64,000 bases of DNA. Source: Ancylostoma caninum. Taxonomy: Eukaryota; Nematoda; Chromadorea; Rhabditida; Ancylostomatidae. Positions within the stretch are counted from its first letter, which is position 1, and the number at the start of each line of letters is the position of its first letter. The stretch covers positions 1 to 64,000 of the forward strand of contig JBAJFG010000628.1 of NCBI GenBank assembly GCA_037903475.1. The letters run 5' to 3'. The position numbers and the translations under genes are program-made. The notes beneath the pieces were generated by a model that was given only the letters and a program-made list of their open reading frames with translations, was not told the origin of the DNA and made no database searches. Positions 1 through 12,540 of this stretch are shown here, one piece after another.

Positions 1-24
1 AAAGCCTCAATATATAAAGGCATG

Positions 25-372
25 ACATTGTGTAACCAATATACGGATACGGGTCCACCGTTGGAGAAAGGGCCCGCCGTAGCCAAGTGGTGTGATGAAC
101 GCCAGGATACGGGTCCGTCGACAGAGAACGGGTCCGCATGGCCCATTAGTGTGGGGACGTCGGCATACGGGTCCACCGAGGAGAAAGGGCCCGCCGTAGC
201 CAAGTGGTGTGATGAACGCCAGGATACGGGTCCGTCGACAGAGAACGGGTCCGCATGGCCCGTTAGTGTGGGGGACATACGGGTCAACATACGGGTCCAC
301 CGATGAAGAAAGGGCCCGTCGTTGCCTAGTAGTGTGGGGGACGTCAGAATACGGGTCCACGACAGAGAACGG
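25..372. repeat. Degenerate minisatellite, 57-60 bp unit, block 1
   Basis: Units start near GGATACGGGTCC and read on through GAGAAAGGGCCC and a GTGTGGGGA-like end. A higher-order period is visible: the stretch beginning GAGAAAGGGCCCGCCG at 64 recurs almost unchanged at 181, a spacing of 117 bp or two units. Open frames across it on both strands reflect missing stops in the unit and are not taken as genes. The same unit resumes at about 1917. Confidence 0.8.
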
Positions 373-392
373 GCTCGGTGATCTGGAGGATG

Positions 393-1917
393 TCAGGGCC
401 CGTAGTAATCTACTCCGCAAGTTGGCATCAAAGTTGCCACCACGAAGGCAGCTCTGCCTACAAGGTGGCAACTCTGGGTGTCAACTAGGCGTGAGGAACA
501 ATGCTCGGATGTGTTTGCAAAACTCTCTTCACCGACGGGGATAGAACCCTGCTCCATCTTGAACGCGATAAATCTACACCACTTGTCCATGGTAATACAT
601 CGGAAGGGCGGAGTAACCATCACTGCAATCTCAACGAGAGAAACTGGCATTGGCAGCCTCGTTCAGCAACAGCTTAAGTTGTAAGGGCTGAACAGTTGAA
701 ATTGAGTTGTGATCCTTGTAGCCAAGAATATTCAATTGTAAGCGGCATTCCGCTACCGGTTCTTCACCTCGCTGTTTCTGCTTGATATTTTTGCTCTTTG
801 GGTTTTCCCTTGTGCTTTCTGAATGATCTGGTTCTATAATCCTTTCAAACCAATTTCGTTCGATTTCCCTTGATAATACAATCTACATATTAGAGTTTCG
901 TCGATTTGCGGGAAATGCTCTACCGCGCGACCTACAGGTAGGGTTTCGATCAGCTGGCGCAGTCGATGCTTGACCACCTGATTTCGCACCAAGTGGTCAA
1001 ATTTCAACGCTTCCTTTTCCTTTCAATTCAATTTTTCCTGCCAATTTTCCTTTTAAAATGTGGCAATTATGATCGTTTGCTCTCGTCATTTCTCGTATTT
1101 AGTTGTTGCTTAATAAAACAAGTTTAGAATACAAATTGAAACCAAATACACGTTTAGAGAATGAGCTAGCCACCAACAGCATACAAGAAATGACGAAAAC
1201 ACGCATTTATAAGCAAAACATCTTGAAGAATACGAATAAAAATAATAGAAAGCAGCGCTTGAAGCCTTCCCGGCGCGCGATCTGGCTGCCGACCGTCGAC
1301 CGCCTCAGCTGATCGTCCAAACGAAAAGTCGGACATGTTCACTCCAATGGACGGTACTACTTAGAGGAAGCAACATTAAAATGGAAGCCATAGGTTCGAT
1401 GAAAGACAGAATCATCTTAAAAACGCAAAGATAACACCCCATACTAAAATTTGATCAAAATTGATCGTTCGCCAGGAAAAAATGCGTGCGTGACACCACA
1501 TTTGTCATAGCCACGGTAGAAGTTCCCGACTAGGCGCGACCTCGGACATGTCCAAGGGCTGTCCGACCTGCCGCCGAGAAAATCTCCCTCCCAGCACGGT
1601 CTCTCGTCGCCCTCGCCTGTTGCCACCTATGTTGGCACCTTGAGGTGGCAACTTGGGTGGCGCCCAAAGAGATCGCGACCTCGTAGGCAGCTCGGGGTCC
1701 CTACTATTTTTGCACAACAGTTTGCAACTAGGAGATCTAGCTATTGCGTATGGGGCTGAGGTTGTTTGCAAGGATGGTACTATGGTTAAAGAAGTCTTGT
1801 GAAAATCAGCCGTTCCCATTGATTGAGATGCCTCCACACCGTTCTGGCTGCCAATGATGTCGCACCCAGGTGCCACCGCGAGTTGGCAACTTGCGGGGCG
1901 GATTACTACCGGCCCAG
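393..1917. mobile_element. Candidate terminal-inverted-repeat element splitting the minisatellite
   Basis: The left end (393, CAGGGCCCGTAGTAATC) is an imperfect inverted copy of the right end (about 1880-1917, GATTACTACCGGCCCAG). The similarity continues inwards through a GTTGGCA/TGCCAAC motif. The same minisatellite lies on both sides in the same orientation, as expected if the element landed inside an array. No transposase frame is seen in its 1.5 kb, so it would be non-autonomous or decayed. I found no clear target-site duplication. CAGGG-like ends are common in hAT elements, but the class is not settled. Confidence 0.5.
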
Positions 1918-2480
1918 GGTACGGGTCCACCGGTGGAGAAAGGGTCCGCCACGGCTCTACAGTGAGAAAATCGCGAGAACGCTGGTCCACCGATGGAGGA
2001 AGGACCCTTCGTAGCCCAATGGTGTGGAGAACGTCGGGATACGGGTTCACTTCGGTCCGATAGTGTTGAGAATGCCGGGATGCGCGTCCGTCCCTGGAGA
2101 ACGGTTCCGGCTTGCCCTAACTGTGAGGAAGGCGCTCAGATGGAGAAAGGGCCCGTCGTGGGCCAGTGGTGTGGAGAACGCCAGGATACGGGTCCGCCAA
2201 TATAGGATTGGTCCGCTGTGACTCAGTAAAATGGAGAATACCAGGATACGGTTCAGCCGACGGTGAATGGGTTCATTGTGGCCTTATAGTGAAGATGACG
2301 CCAGAATACGGGTCCATCGATGGAAGAAATCCCGCTGTGGCCCAATAGAGTGGAAAGCACTCGGATCCGAGTTCGCTTTGGTCTAATAGTGTGGGGAACG
2401 GCAGGATACAGTTCCGCAGATGGAGAACGCGTTTGCGCTGGCCCGGTAGTGAGGAATACGCACGAATACACCATACGATG
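1918..2480. repeat. Degenerate minisatellite, block 2
   Basis: Same unit family and orientation as the block at 25-372 (ACGGGTCCACCG then GGAGAAAGGG, then GTGTGGAGAACG and so on). Copies here are more diverged from one another and no 117-bp higher-order repeat is obvious. Confidence 0.75.
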
Positions 2481-2605
2481 GAGAACGGACTTCTCATACT
2501 CATACTCAACTCATAAGAAGGATTTCATGTTTGGGCCCATTTAAGGATTGGTTCTGCTTCTTTATCAATTTTCTAGTAATTTGGCAAGTGCGAAGCTTTT
2601 GCACA

Positions 2606-2660
2606 TGTCCCGAGTGGCTGCCCCACCCCACTTTCTAGCGTCCCTAAGGGGCGCTAGTAC
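2606..2660 (+). repeat. Dispersed repeat with a short palindrome, copy 1
   Basis: A segment with GAGTGGCTGCC, then CTTTCTAGCGTCCC and GGGGCGCTAG, matches 34428-34486 almost base for base. CTAGCG...CGCTAG forms a small hairpin. It is immediately followed by a CA-rich microsatellite here but not at the other copy. Confidence 0.65.
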
Positions 2661-2702
2661 ACATACACATACACACATATACACACATACACATACACAC
2701 AC
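2660..2702. repeat. CA-rich microsatellite
   Basis: Alternating ACACAT and ACACAC runs. Simple repeat only. Confidence 0.9.
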
Positions 2703-5260
2703 TCTACTTTATATGTACAGAAAGGCTTCGAGAGTTTAAAGGCATAAGCACATATTGAAGTCTTTTTGCTGTTTAAACATGTGATATCTTCTGCATTTCC
2801 GCGGAATACTTGGGAATCTTCTCTCTGGCCCATTCACATCGGCCAAAACGTCGGAGTGCCGGTGCTAGCCCAGATGAACGAACGATACGGGTGTTATCCT
2901 TAACGGGACCTAGCCCAGAGTGTCTTTGAGTGACAGTAACACCATACATACTGATCTAAGAGGGAGTTGTTAAGAGAGTTATTAAAAGCCGTGGAGAAAA
3001 AACCATTTGAGAGATTGTCATCTATAGCTTTTTCAGCAGGACAGTGCTTGCGTGCACAAGTCGCGTTTGTTTCAAGGAGGAAGGAATTTCATATTCATCC
3101 GTCACACCGAATAAATGTTCAGTCATCAGTCACTTGGGCTTTTGTTCCTTTGTTCTTCTCCAGGGTCAGCTTTCCGCATAACCGCGTAAGAAGGATTCAT
3201 TGGACAAGCGTTTTCAAAACATATGGCAGGAGTTGGATCCCAACCACCTCCACGCCGCTGTCAACGACTTGACCAAGCATCTCAGGAGCTCTATCGAGCA
3301 AATAATTAACATTTCGAGGCGTAGCTTTGCATTCTGTTCTCAGTGGGACAATGAACGTAAATTTCGAGAAACTGACCCAAATTAAAAGCACCGAAAACTT
3401 CTTCTTTGGCATTTGAAGTTGTAATCACAATTTTGGGCTACCCTCTAATAAAATCCCAACATTTGCAAAGAATTGCAATATTTGCATCCCAGCGCTTTTC
3501 GTACCATCTACAGTATTTTGATTGCATCTGATTTGCCGCTAATTTGGTCTCCGGGAAAAAGAAATTCCCGGAAAATCCCAGTAACGATCAGTCAACGCAT
3601 GGGAAATGCTGAGCCGGGAATTTTCACAGCCACCAGGAATTGTTTCTATGGAGCGCTGTACTGCAAGGAAGCAGCGACAACCAACCAATCAGGAAATCGC
3701 TTGTGGCGCCATTCAAGGTACAACGCTATAAGCTCATTGCTCTCTTATTAGCGATTTCAAGGACGCATTCGCAAGTGAAGGTAGAAATAGTCGTGAGACC
3801 TTTGAAGTGCTCAAATAACTTGTATTCAGATATTCTTAGGCTGACAGTAACCCAATAAATCCTAAGCACACCGACGACAACGGAATGAAATCCTTGAGAA
3901 GGTAAGAGGTTTATCTATTCGTTTATTTACTTACTTATTTGTTTATTAATTTCAATAGTCCACCAAATAGCAAAACTAATGGTGTTATAAAACATCATTC
4001 GTAAAATATTTGCAGCAACTCGGAGTTATTAATGCGAAAGTGCATAGAGCAGGAGTTTTACAAGCCCGCATTTACACTTCGAAATGTAGTAGGTGTTCTT
4101 TCGCTACAAATTTCAAGCAATAACGAAGACATTGAGGGGGGCAAGGTGGGTGACTCAATTGTTTTTCAGCATTCAAATTCAATGAAAGGATATGTGGAAT
4201 GAAGGAAATGCAAAACCAATCTTAATGCTCCTGTAAGAAAGCATTTGTTTTAGAGCCACAGGACACTACCACCAGCGACAATTATAGAAAATTTAGATAG
4301 ATAAATATGCTCTTTGAGTACTTAAAGGCCACACGAGTGAAATATGCCCGCACGAATCTGGAGTCAGTTTCCGGACATGCCCACCAGACTATGATGGCCC
4401 TGGACCAGCAAAAGCGTGGGAGTTGCCCCCTTCCATACAGGATGCCTGAAAAATGTTGCGTTCGTCTTTTCACTCAAAATTACTAGTTTGAAAACGGCAA
4501 AATCCGAATTAGGGATATGCTGAAGTCTCTGACAATGACGAAATGGTGGAGAAGTGAAACACAATGAGGTAGAAATACGTTCCGCTACAAGGATTCTTCC
4601 ACAATGCTTACTTTTTTCACTGTTGCTGTCTTCCTGGGAAACCACAGAGACGTATGCAATCGATTTTCTGGTCGGTATGCACTGGTACTTCGTTGTATTC
4701 ATTGTTGCAAGTCATGTAAGGTTCCGAAAACCTACAATATGAAAAGACATGCTCTCAATGAAAACCTATCCTGGAGAAGAAAGGTTGTAAGTTGCACGTA
4801 TTATGATAGGACGAAAAATTATACATAGCATCCGATGCTCTAGAAAGATTTCATGGATTCGCTCTTATCGGCATGGCGGCACAATTTTGCCGGCTTAGAG
4901 AAATAGGTGCATGTGCATTTTGTTAAAGTGGAAAAAAATTCATAACTTCAATTTGCTCGGTTTTTACGAATTCTGTATGAAAGTCTTATGCCTACCTATG
5001 ACAGAAGGAGAAATAGTCATCTAGACTAGACACACTTCTCTTCAACATTTTCCTATGGCCGCTATTGCCTTCGTATCTTACCGGCTGGACCGAAGGGCAG
5101 AAGCGAGCCATAAAATTTGCACAAAAATTTCATTTTAGTAAATGGAAGGAATATTGAAGGCTTCGAAGTTTTCCCGTTGGCATCACAAAGCTTGTCAGGA
5201 ACATAAATTGGAGAGAAATCCACGGAAAAGTGCATGCTTAACGTTTGAAATCAGCACGAA
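2703..5260. other. No gene recognised
   Basis: Open frames are all under about 115 codons, overlap on both strands and resemble no family I know. The frame at 3200-3385 (plus) has weak DDE-transposase-tail character, but not enough to call. No tandem array or clear inverted repeat was noticed. Confidence 0.5.
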
Positions 5261-5269
5261 TCCCTTTTT

Positions 5270-5645
5270 CCTCGCAACTTTTAGTTTTTTTTTCTTTTTT
5301 GACCCCCTCTGCTCTTCCCTGGGCTGAGCAACTACGCATCATTATTATATTTGCAGAATGTACAATTATATCAAGAGTAAAAACGGGCTTTCTCCCAACT
5401 CCGTTGTGTTGTAAGGGAAAAACCCAAGTACTCCCGAAAGCACTGCTTTTTTAGCCTTGAATGTCACAATTCCGTTCGGAGGTATTCTCCGGAGGAGAAG
5501 AGTTGAGCGAAAAAAAGGGGGGTACAATGTGCCCTATCATATTCTGGGGTAGCCCTTCCCCCTCTTATAGCAGATTCTAATCCTGGGATACGCATTTTAA
5601 ATATGCTTCGCTTCATCGACAAAAATTGGCGGCTTGCTGAATATC
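5270..5645 (+). repeat. Dispersed interspersed repeat, copy A
   Basis: Shares an ordered series of blocks with 18890-19245 in the same orientation: CTCTGCTCTTCCCT, ATTATATCAAGAGTAAA, GACTGCTTTTTTAGC-like, a diverged GTTGAGC block, and TTCATCG followed by AAAATTGGCGG. Spacing is conserved while the sequence is well diverged, which points to an old family. No coding capacity seen. Confidence 0.6.
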
Positions 5646-7424
5646 TGGGCGCCGCTGCAGCTCAGCTATAAATCTCATCTCACTACAGCGGAAATATGCT
5701 AACATTCAACACTTTCAAATAAAAGGTTCATCTCACATGAGAATGAGCTTGAAGTAACTATCACAACAAACATATCCCCTTCTTATTCCTGAACGAAAAC
5801 TGAGAGCACTAAGAACAAGGATCGAGACAGTTGTGAAGCCAAACGAACTCTTTGGAACAAGAACTGTCACCTTGATTCCCAAGTTTTATTGGTTCAAGGA
5901 ATTTCTTTAGAACACTTGAGGGACGCAATATTGAGCTTTGACCAGAAGGTGGTATACTTGTTCGGAATAATACACCGAAACTTTTCTGCATGTCTGACGC
6001 ATGGGACCAACGTGCCCTTTGAGAACCCCACGGCCGCATGGTCTCATACGCTTACGATAACAATATTCATCTTGGAATGGATATTTTCTGAAAAAAAAAC
6101 CATACGCATTCCAGTTTGGAGAGATTGCTGCTGTTGTTGGACGATAAAGGAAAGGATTCTAACTCAGCCTTCCCGCCTTACGGCTCCAAGGACATTCTAA
6201 AAGATGTTTTCAGCTGCTATACAAAATTGTACGGAGATATTACGAGTTTTTCCTCATCTATCTTATCAAAGCAAGAGTTCAAGATGTAATTATCGAGTTT
6301 CTACGGAGGAAGTATTACTTCAGCATGAACTCTTCCTATTCGCATACAAGAAATGCGAGTAGATTTGCCTCGATTTCGAGATCCCCATCTTTACATGGCT
6401 TCTGTTGCAATGGAGAGGAGCTATGTCATGCACTTCCCTTGATAAAATATTAGTCGGATGCATTGTATAAATTCCACCTGGAAATATTCCGAACCGATAC
6501 GAAAATAGGGCCAACTAAATAGTCGATTGGAAGGGAGGGAGTGGGTTACCTGCGAGGCGAACGGTCGTCAATGCGTTAAAAAGTCGAATGAATAACAAAA
6601 TCCGGTACAGCAGGAAGAACAGAAAGGCTAAAGGGATAACACCTCTTGGAGTATTCGACATTCTCTCGGATCGGTTCTCGAATTACCGATTAATTTCATG
6701 GATTTTTATTCGATTCTAATTAGCTGTAATGAGTAGTTGAGTATGTTAAAGCAATAGTCCAACACTATAAAAGTTCGTCTTCCTGTGTATCTTTTAGTAG
6801 CGAATATTCCGCTGTGTGGTGTGCACTACATAGTTTGAGCGATAGGCCAACACAGCAGCAAGTCCTTGTTTCAATTAGCGTTTTGAGGTCATGGTCATCG
6901 TCAGAATTTGGGAAGTGGGAACCAGATCGTCTAAGAGGCCTTGCCTCAAGTACAAGTCACAATTCAACAAGAAGTAAACTAGTGAAAATTATGAGAACAG
7001 TAGTCCCACTAACGCCCACGTGGGAGCGGCCTTGTAGCCGTGATGTAGCCGCTAAGAACATTTGCACCAGCAAAGTATTGTAGTTATTGTAGAAATTAGG
7101 ATACATAGCCCCCCCCCTCCACTCGCAAAAGCGTAGAAAACCTCGCTCCGTTTTTTGTCAACTTTCCTCAGGCTAATCAAAAGTCAGCCAAAAACCATTG
7201 CCACCTTGGTCTATCGCTCAGATTACCTTTTTCATGGATGTGTTAAACCATATCGCAAAACTGAACGAGTAAAGGCGCGCCGAGCAAAGGTCGGCCATGT
7301 TTGCACTAAACATAAAGAATCGTTGTATAGAGAAGCTCTTAATGGGGTTCAAGCATTTTCAACCAAGTTAGACAAAAACTCATGGATGCATAGGAAAAGG
7401 CGTCAATTCGTTACTGGAACTCTG
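5646..7424. other. No feature recognised
   Basis: Low-complexity, AT-biased DNA with short non-matching frames only. I see no repeat or gene signal I can defend. Confidence 0.45.
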
Positions 7425-7535
7425 GAGCAATAAAATACAAAAGAAAAACTGCTTTACAAGATTAGGTTGAGGAAATAGAGCAATAAAATACAAAAGAAAA
7501 ACTTCTTCAAAATATTAGGATAGGGAAACATAAGC
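7425..7535 (+). repeat. Two-copy tandem repeat, about 56 bp
   Basis: GAGCAATAAAATACAAAAG plus the following AAAAACT recurs once directly downstream, each copy followed by a diverged ATTAGG-containing segment. Confidence 0.75.
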
Positions 7536-9459
7536 GCCCGTCTGGGGAGCAAATAAAAGTTCTTGTAAGACAAAAATTCAGTGGTGACTTGGAGGACAAC
7601 CACATCCAAATTTGGAAATAGGTATACAGTCGAAAGATTGATTGACACCCTCAAGTTCGGATCAGTTACCCAATCTCAAGGATATTTTGAAGGGTCAATT
7701 TTTGCACCGATCTGCTCGGGTGGCAACGCGAATTTTCTCCGAGGGCATTAGATAGGATTTGGTGCAAAAATATTGGCGTCATCCTCCCGTCAAGATTGTA
7801 AATATTACATACAAAACAAAATTCCACCATGATTGATGTGTCATCCTCAAAATGCTTTTGAAAATCGGAAGTTGGTAGAAATTGAGAAAATCACACATCA
7901 TTAAACGCGCTATGGAATGCTCTTCAGAATGAATATGCACGCATTTCCAAAGACCCAACACGATTGAGAGGTATGATCGCGAAGACAGGGGACATTTATT
8001 ATTCTTCAACCTAATATATAAAATGGAACTGAAGGACGTTTCCAGCTAAAATCGGTGAGGATAGATAATGCAGGCCTTTCTCAATAAGCATTATTTGCAG
8101 CGTAAGAGAAACGCTGCTGATGTGTTTAGAACGCATTATATACAGAATGAATACGCAGCTGATTATAATTACAATGTCTAACCGATTGTAAGAATAGCTC
8201 CGTTTATGATAGTTACTTCTATTGTTAAAAATGGTTATGCTTTAGAAACAGAGCAAATTACTGTTGGAGACCAGCGACGAACAAAGCCCAATTTTTTGTT
8301 CTACCATATGACACAATCCGGGAAGTAACATTCTGTGAAGGCGTCTATGATTAGAAAGTAGATGTGAGTGCAGGAGACAGGTTCATTTGCGAACGAGTAA
8401 ACCGAGCGGAAGTGGCACTCTGAGATATCGGTCAGTGACTTTTATACGATGTGTTGGTCGGCAATTAGATCCGCTCCTGCCATGCGTAGTCCTCCTTCTT
8501 CGCGAGTACCCGTTGAGGCTTAAGTAAATTAGCTACAAATAAGCTAATAGTGGATGGGGCGACTCTGAGTGCTTCTCAGAAATGTCTCACAGGCTTTGTC
8601 CATAAGGTGAAGCGCTTGCAGCTATGCCTGATGTGCGGAATGAACGCTCAGGTCACAGAACGAGCACAAGGAGGAAAAATGCGATTAAATTTGGCAAGCA
8701 GCTGGTGACAAAGAAAGCAAGAGTGAGAAGCACAGGAGGACATCGGATTGATGCTAGGCTCTGTAGCAAATAAAAGCGAAAGGTATATCCAAAATTTTCC
8801 AAAACATACTAGTTACTAACGAGTTCGACCCGAAGAACACCGCGCAGAGTGCAACTCAAAACTCAAGGCGTTGTGTGTCCAAAGAGAAGTATGTATATTC
8901 ACACTCAAAAACCTTAACGAGGCAAAGCAATTAGATAGTTTTGGGACCAAACTTATTCGATGCCTCCTCAGGTGATATCAGAAGTATTCTGTACCTTGTA
9001 GTATTCGTGTGATAACTTTCATAAGTGATTTTTTTTTTCGAAGGAAACTAAAAAAGCTCTAGGATTGTGTGTTGTGAAAATCGCGTGCTGGACAGGATTA
9101 CAAGTACTCCAATTCTTATTCGATTTCTCAGAAAATAGAGCATTCGAAAAATTTATTAAAGCATGTCCTTACATAGATGCGTGTCCTTTGGCTACTTAGG
9201 AATTTCTTTTAATAAGGAACTTCCTGGATTATCTGGTGATGATTTCCTGGTGTTGAATGGTTCCGACATAGGGCCTGGATTGTTTTCTGCAAAGTTCAGG
9301 AGTGTATGCAAACAAGCGAGCAGTAAACGCAGTAGCATCACGTCCTGAGTATAAGTGTGCAAAGGCTCGGACATCAAATGTTAGTAAAGCGTCTCATTCG
9401 AAAAAAAAGTCGGAGGTCCAATAAATTTTCTGAAGTAGGAAACTTCGACAGGAAACAAT
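7536..9459. other. No feature recognised
   Basis: No open frame over 80 codons and no family resemblance I would defend. A short frame from about 8068 looks faintly like a mariner N-terminus but stops after 38 codons. Confidence 0.45.
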
Positions 9460-9599
9460 CTGTATATACAAAAGTGAAAGTTTGTGTGTTTGCGTGTTTG
9501 TGTGTATGTATGTTTGTACGTTTGTATGTTCCGAATAGAAATCGCGCAGCATCAACCGATTCAGACCAAATCTTGCATGTCGACTCTACAGGGGCCGGC

Positions 9600-10075
9600 G
9601 GAGGTTATAGGCTACAGCGCACCTGGGATTATCGATTGATTTATGGATTATATCGATTTTATTGATTTTCCGCTATTTTTGCCCAGGGACTGGCGAGAAC
9701 ATGCCTACTAGGGTTCCTCAATACGCTGAACACGAATATGACAACCGTTGAGCGCCAAGTTATCGATTTATTAATTTTATTGATTTTGAGCTATTCTTGC
9801 TCACGGGATGGTAAAGACACATCTGCTGGGGTACCTCGCTGAATACAGAAATGGTAACCATTTTGGATAGAAAATCGATTTATTGATTTTATTAATTTTT
9901 GACATTCTTGCCCGCGGGATGATAAAAACATGTCTACTGGGGCATCTCAGTGCACTGAACACGAATATGACAACCGTTTTGACCGAAATATCGATTTATC
10001 TGTTTTATTGATTCTTCGGCATTCTTGCACACGGGTCGGTGAAAACGTGTCTACAACGCGGGTACACCGTCTAGT
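9600..10075 (+). repeat. Left tandem array, about 110-120 bp units
   Basis: Four units, each with an ATCGATTTATTxATTTTATTGATTTT-type AT block, a GGGAxGG block, a CATGTCTACTGGGG-like block and GAACACGAATATGACAACC. CACGGGA-type landmarks fall at about 9681, 9802, 9911 and 10029. The units are diverged from each other. Confidence 0.75.
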
Positions 10076-10407
10076 ATGAAATAAGTACGCCTTGGTATCA
10101 TTCAGTCATTCGAGGATCATGCAGAAAATGACATTTGAAGGCTCCAGTATATCAAAACTTATAATGTTTCAGAACAGATAACCAAAATTTCGAATATCCT
10201 TGTTTCCCATGATAAAATTCAACGAAGAACGTATTCCATGCAGCGTCAAGCGTGTGTTGATAAATTATTAACGGGTGGGCAGGGATGTCGTATGGTGAGT
10301 GGATAAAGGGGGAGGGGGGGGGAGGGGGGGGGGGGTGAATTGGTGTCTTACTTTCAGTAGTACTGCCTCCGAGCGAGGCTGAATTTTGGACGATCACTTT
10401 GTGCATA

Positions 10408-10563
10408 CGGGAAACTTCAAAAGTACGCAGACAAGTGTCGAGACCGCGGCGCGGCTCTCTTGGACAGAGACGCAGGCGCTCGCCATTCAAACCGCTCATG
10501 TCTCTGCCCAAGAGAGCCGCGCCGCGGTCCCGACCCTTGTCTGCGTATTTTTGGAGTTCCCTG
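10408..10563. mobile_element. TA-flanked palindromic miniature element
   Basis: A 156-bp near-palindrome. The left arm around GGGAAACTTC...CGCAGACAAG and the GC-rich GCGCGGCTCTC stretch return inverted on the right up to GGAGTTCCCTG. TA dinucleotides sit directly outside both ends (10406-10407, 10564-10565), as expected of a Tc1/mariner-type target duplication. The stem resembles the element at 40765-40962, so both probably belong to one family. Confidence 0.7.
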
Positions 10564-10669
10564 TATGTACTGCTAGTCCTGCTCAATCCCACTCAGCTGT
10601 GCTTTACCCTCGAGTTTCAGGTCTCCATGGTCAAGAGTAAGGATTCAGAACGGAAACTGCGAAGATGAG

Positions 10670-11340
10670 GTTTCTTCGATACAAATGGCTCCTTTGTATG
10701 ATTTTATCGACGGAGTTGAATCACGACAGAGACAACTGCGAAAAAAGGAGCCATTTAGCCATTTAGCGTAGCGTAAGCGTACCAAGAATTATACATCATT
10801 CTGCTCAGAATTTCATTCTGAGTTCAGCTGACAACTGCGCAACTTTCAATTCTCGCAAATACAGAAGATATCGTGGTTTTTACATTTTAGGAGATCTCTC
10901 AGTTATTCTTAGCTACAATTCTGTCATTTCAATACTATCTAGTGTAACTTACTATTGTTATTCCGTCCGACGACTGCGCATCACTTACTTTTTTGAATTG
11001 AAGGTGATATTCTAGGCCAGAGCCCAGATTTTAGGCAATCTCATGCCTGTATTCTCAACGATTCTCCTCAACCCGTGTTCGCCGACGACTCCTGAGCTTC
11101 ATGTTTCCTGATGGTGTTTTGTACGTAGAATTTAATCCACAACTGCGCATTCCATGTATTCCCTTCTTTTCCCAACAGAATGCGCGTCTTTAGCACCCTC
11201 TTTCGTAATCCGGGGCTGCGCTCCGATCTAACTTATCCTCTTCGTCGCGGGTGAAGGTTCCCCCCGGGGACGTAGCCGTGAGTGAAGGTGGGTACAGACG
11301 CGTCTCAGGTTATCGTACCTATGCACGTGTCTACCAAGAT
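10670..11340. other. No gene recognised between palindrome and RTE remnant
   Basis: No recognisable coding or repeat signal. The 5' part of the RTE element should begin around here, but I cannot follow it upstream of about 11340. It is either 5'-truncated, as is usual for LINEs, or too decayed. Confidence 0.4.
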
Positions 11341-11344
11341 CAGC

Positions 11345-11795
11345 GGAGGAGGCGACGTAATACGAGTTGTGTGTGAATACGGGCCACAGTACCGACGACA
11401 TGAAGGAATGTTTTTACCGTTTTTTTTACCTGTTTCTTGAACCGCTCACGCAGGATTTTGACTAAAATCAAATTGTAATAATTGGTGGTGATCTTATTGG
11501 ACATGTCGGGTCGTGTAGAGACGGCTACGAAAGGTGGCATGGAGGTCGAAGCTATGGCACACGGAACGAAGAAGGGAAAATGATCCTCAATCCTCAATTA
11601 CGCTGAAGCTGCGGATTTGGTTGTAGTGAACACGTTCTTCGTGAGTAAAAACAAACACCTCATCACATACCGCAGTGAAGGAGGTGCGATGCGAATTGAC
11701 TACATGCTAGTGCGACACAAGGAGCTGAGGAACATTATCGACGCCAAATTGATACCCTCAGATGGTATTGCTCTTTAACATCGTCTTCTTATCTG
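11345..11795 (+). pseudogene. RTE endonuclease domain, C-terminal part
   Basis: The frames read CEYGP (about 11348), then after an in-frame stop IIGGDLIGHVG and RDGYERWHGGRS (11472-11590). A small direct duplication of ATCCTCAATCCTCAAT shifts the frame. The reading continues as AEAADLVVVNTFF (about 11599) and IDYMLVRHKEL (about 11696), ending at a TAA near 11778. These match the second half of AP-endonuclease-like domains that nick target DNA before reverse transcription. N-terminal catalytic residues are absent. Confidence 0.75.
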
Positions 11796-11798
11796 GAC

Positions 11799-12536
11799 AT
11801 GCAACTACAACATCGGTGCCCTGTGCGACCACTGGTTTCGCTGCAACGAATCAAAAGGTGGAGAATAACTGAGCGTGAGGGAGAGTTGCAAGTTGTGTTC
11901 AAGGCTGCAGTAAATGGTGCCTCTTCCGGAGACGTCAACACGAAATGGTCGTGGTTGGAGCGAGCAATCACTGAAGGAGCAGGAAGCCCTCTCGGTATCA
12001 CTAGACCAGGAATACCGTTCATTAAAAGGGAGAGTTGGTGGTGTGCAGAGGAGATTCAAGACATTATTAAGATGAAGAAAGTCGCGAACAAGAAGCAGCT
12101 AGAGTTGAATTTGGATGAGAATATGCAGGAATACAGAGAAGCGAAGCCTGCGGCGAAGAGAGCCATCTCTGCTGCAAAGGAGGTTTGTTATAACGATATG
12201 CATGACGAATTGGACCCCGCTGATGGAGAGAAGAAGATCTACCGCATTGCAAAAGCGAGGCAACGTGCAACTGAAGATTTGGGGCATGTCATACAAGTTC
12301 GAGATAAAAGCGTCGTTTGCTCCATCGCCTTCCGGGCATTTTTAACCGGTGGCGCAAACACTACGACTACGTGCAACGTAAAGTTTCCACACCCACAAAT
12401 ACCGTCAGCAATTCCGGTATTTGGCCCTGTTCCACTGATTCTGGAAGGAGGAATTGCAGATACAGTAGCAAAGATGAGGGATGGACGATCGCCGGGCCCA
12501 GATGACCTGCTATTCCGAAGTCTGGAGAATAGCTAG
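11799..12536 (+). pseudogene. RTE linker and N-terminal reverse transcriptase region
   Basis: This 245-codon open frame is the longest in the window. It joins the endonuclease and polymerase parts: a basic helical stretch with REAKPAAKRAISAAKE, then DGEKKIYRIAKARQR, then the pre-polymerase motif KMRDGRSPGPDDL near its end. It breaks at a TAG at 12534, where related elements read on, so the frame alone is not a complete protein. Confidence 0.75.
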
Positions 12537-12540
12537 GGGT

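Noticed and set aside
3200..3385. Possible transposase C-terminus
   Set aside because: Weak resemblance only, no catalytic motif upstream.
8068..8184. Frame resembling a mariner N-terminal helix-turn-helix
   Set aside because: Only a few scattered residues match and it stops after 38 codons.
10152..10592. 146-codon minus-strand frame
   Set aside because: It crosses a poly-G tract and a palindromic element; composition comes from those repeats.
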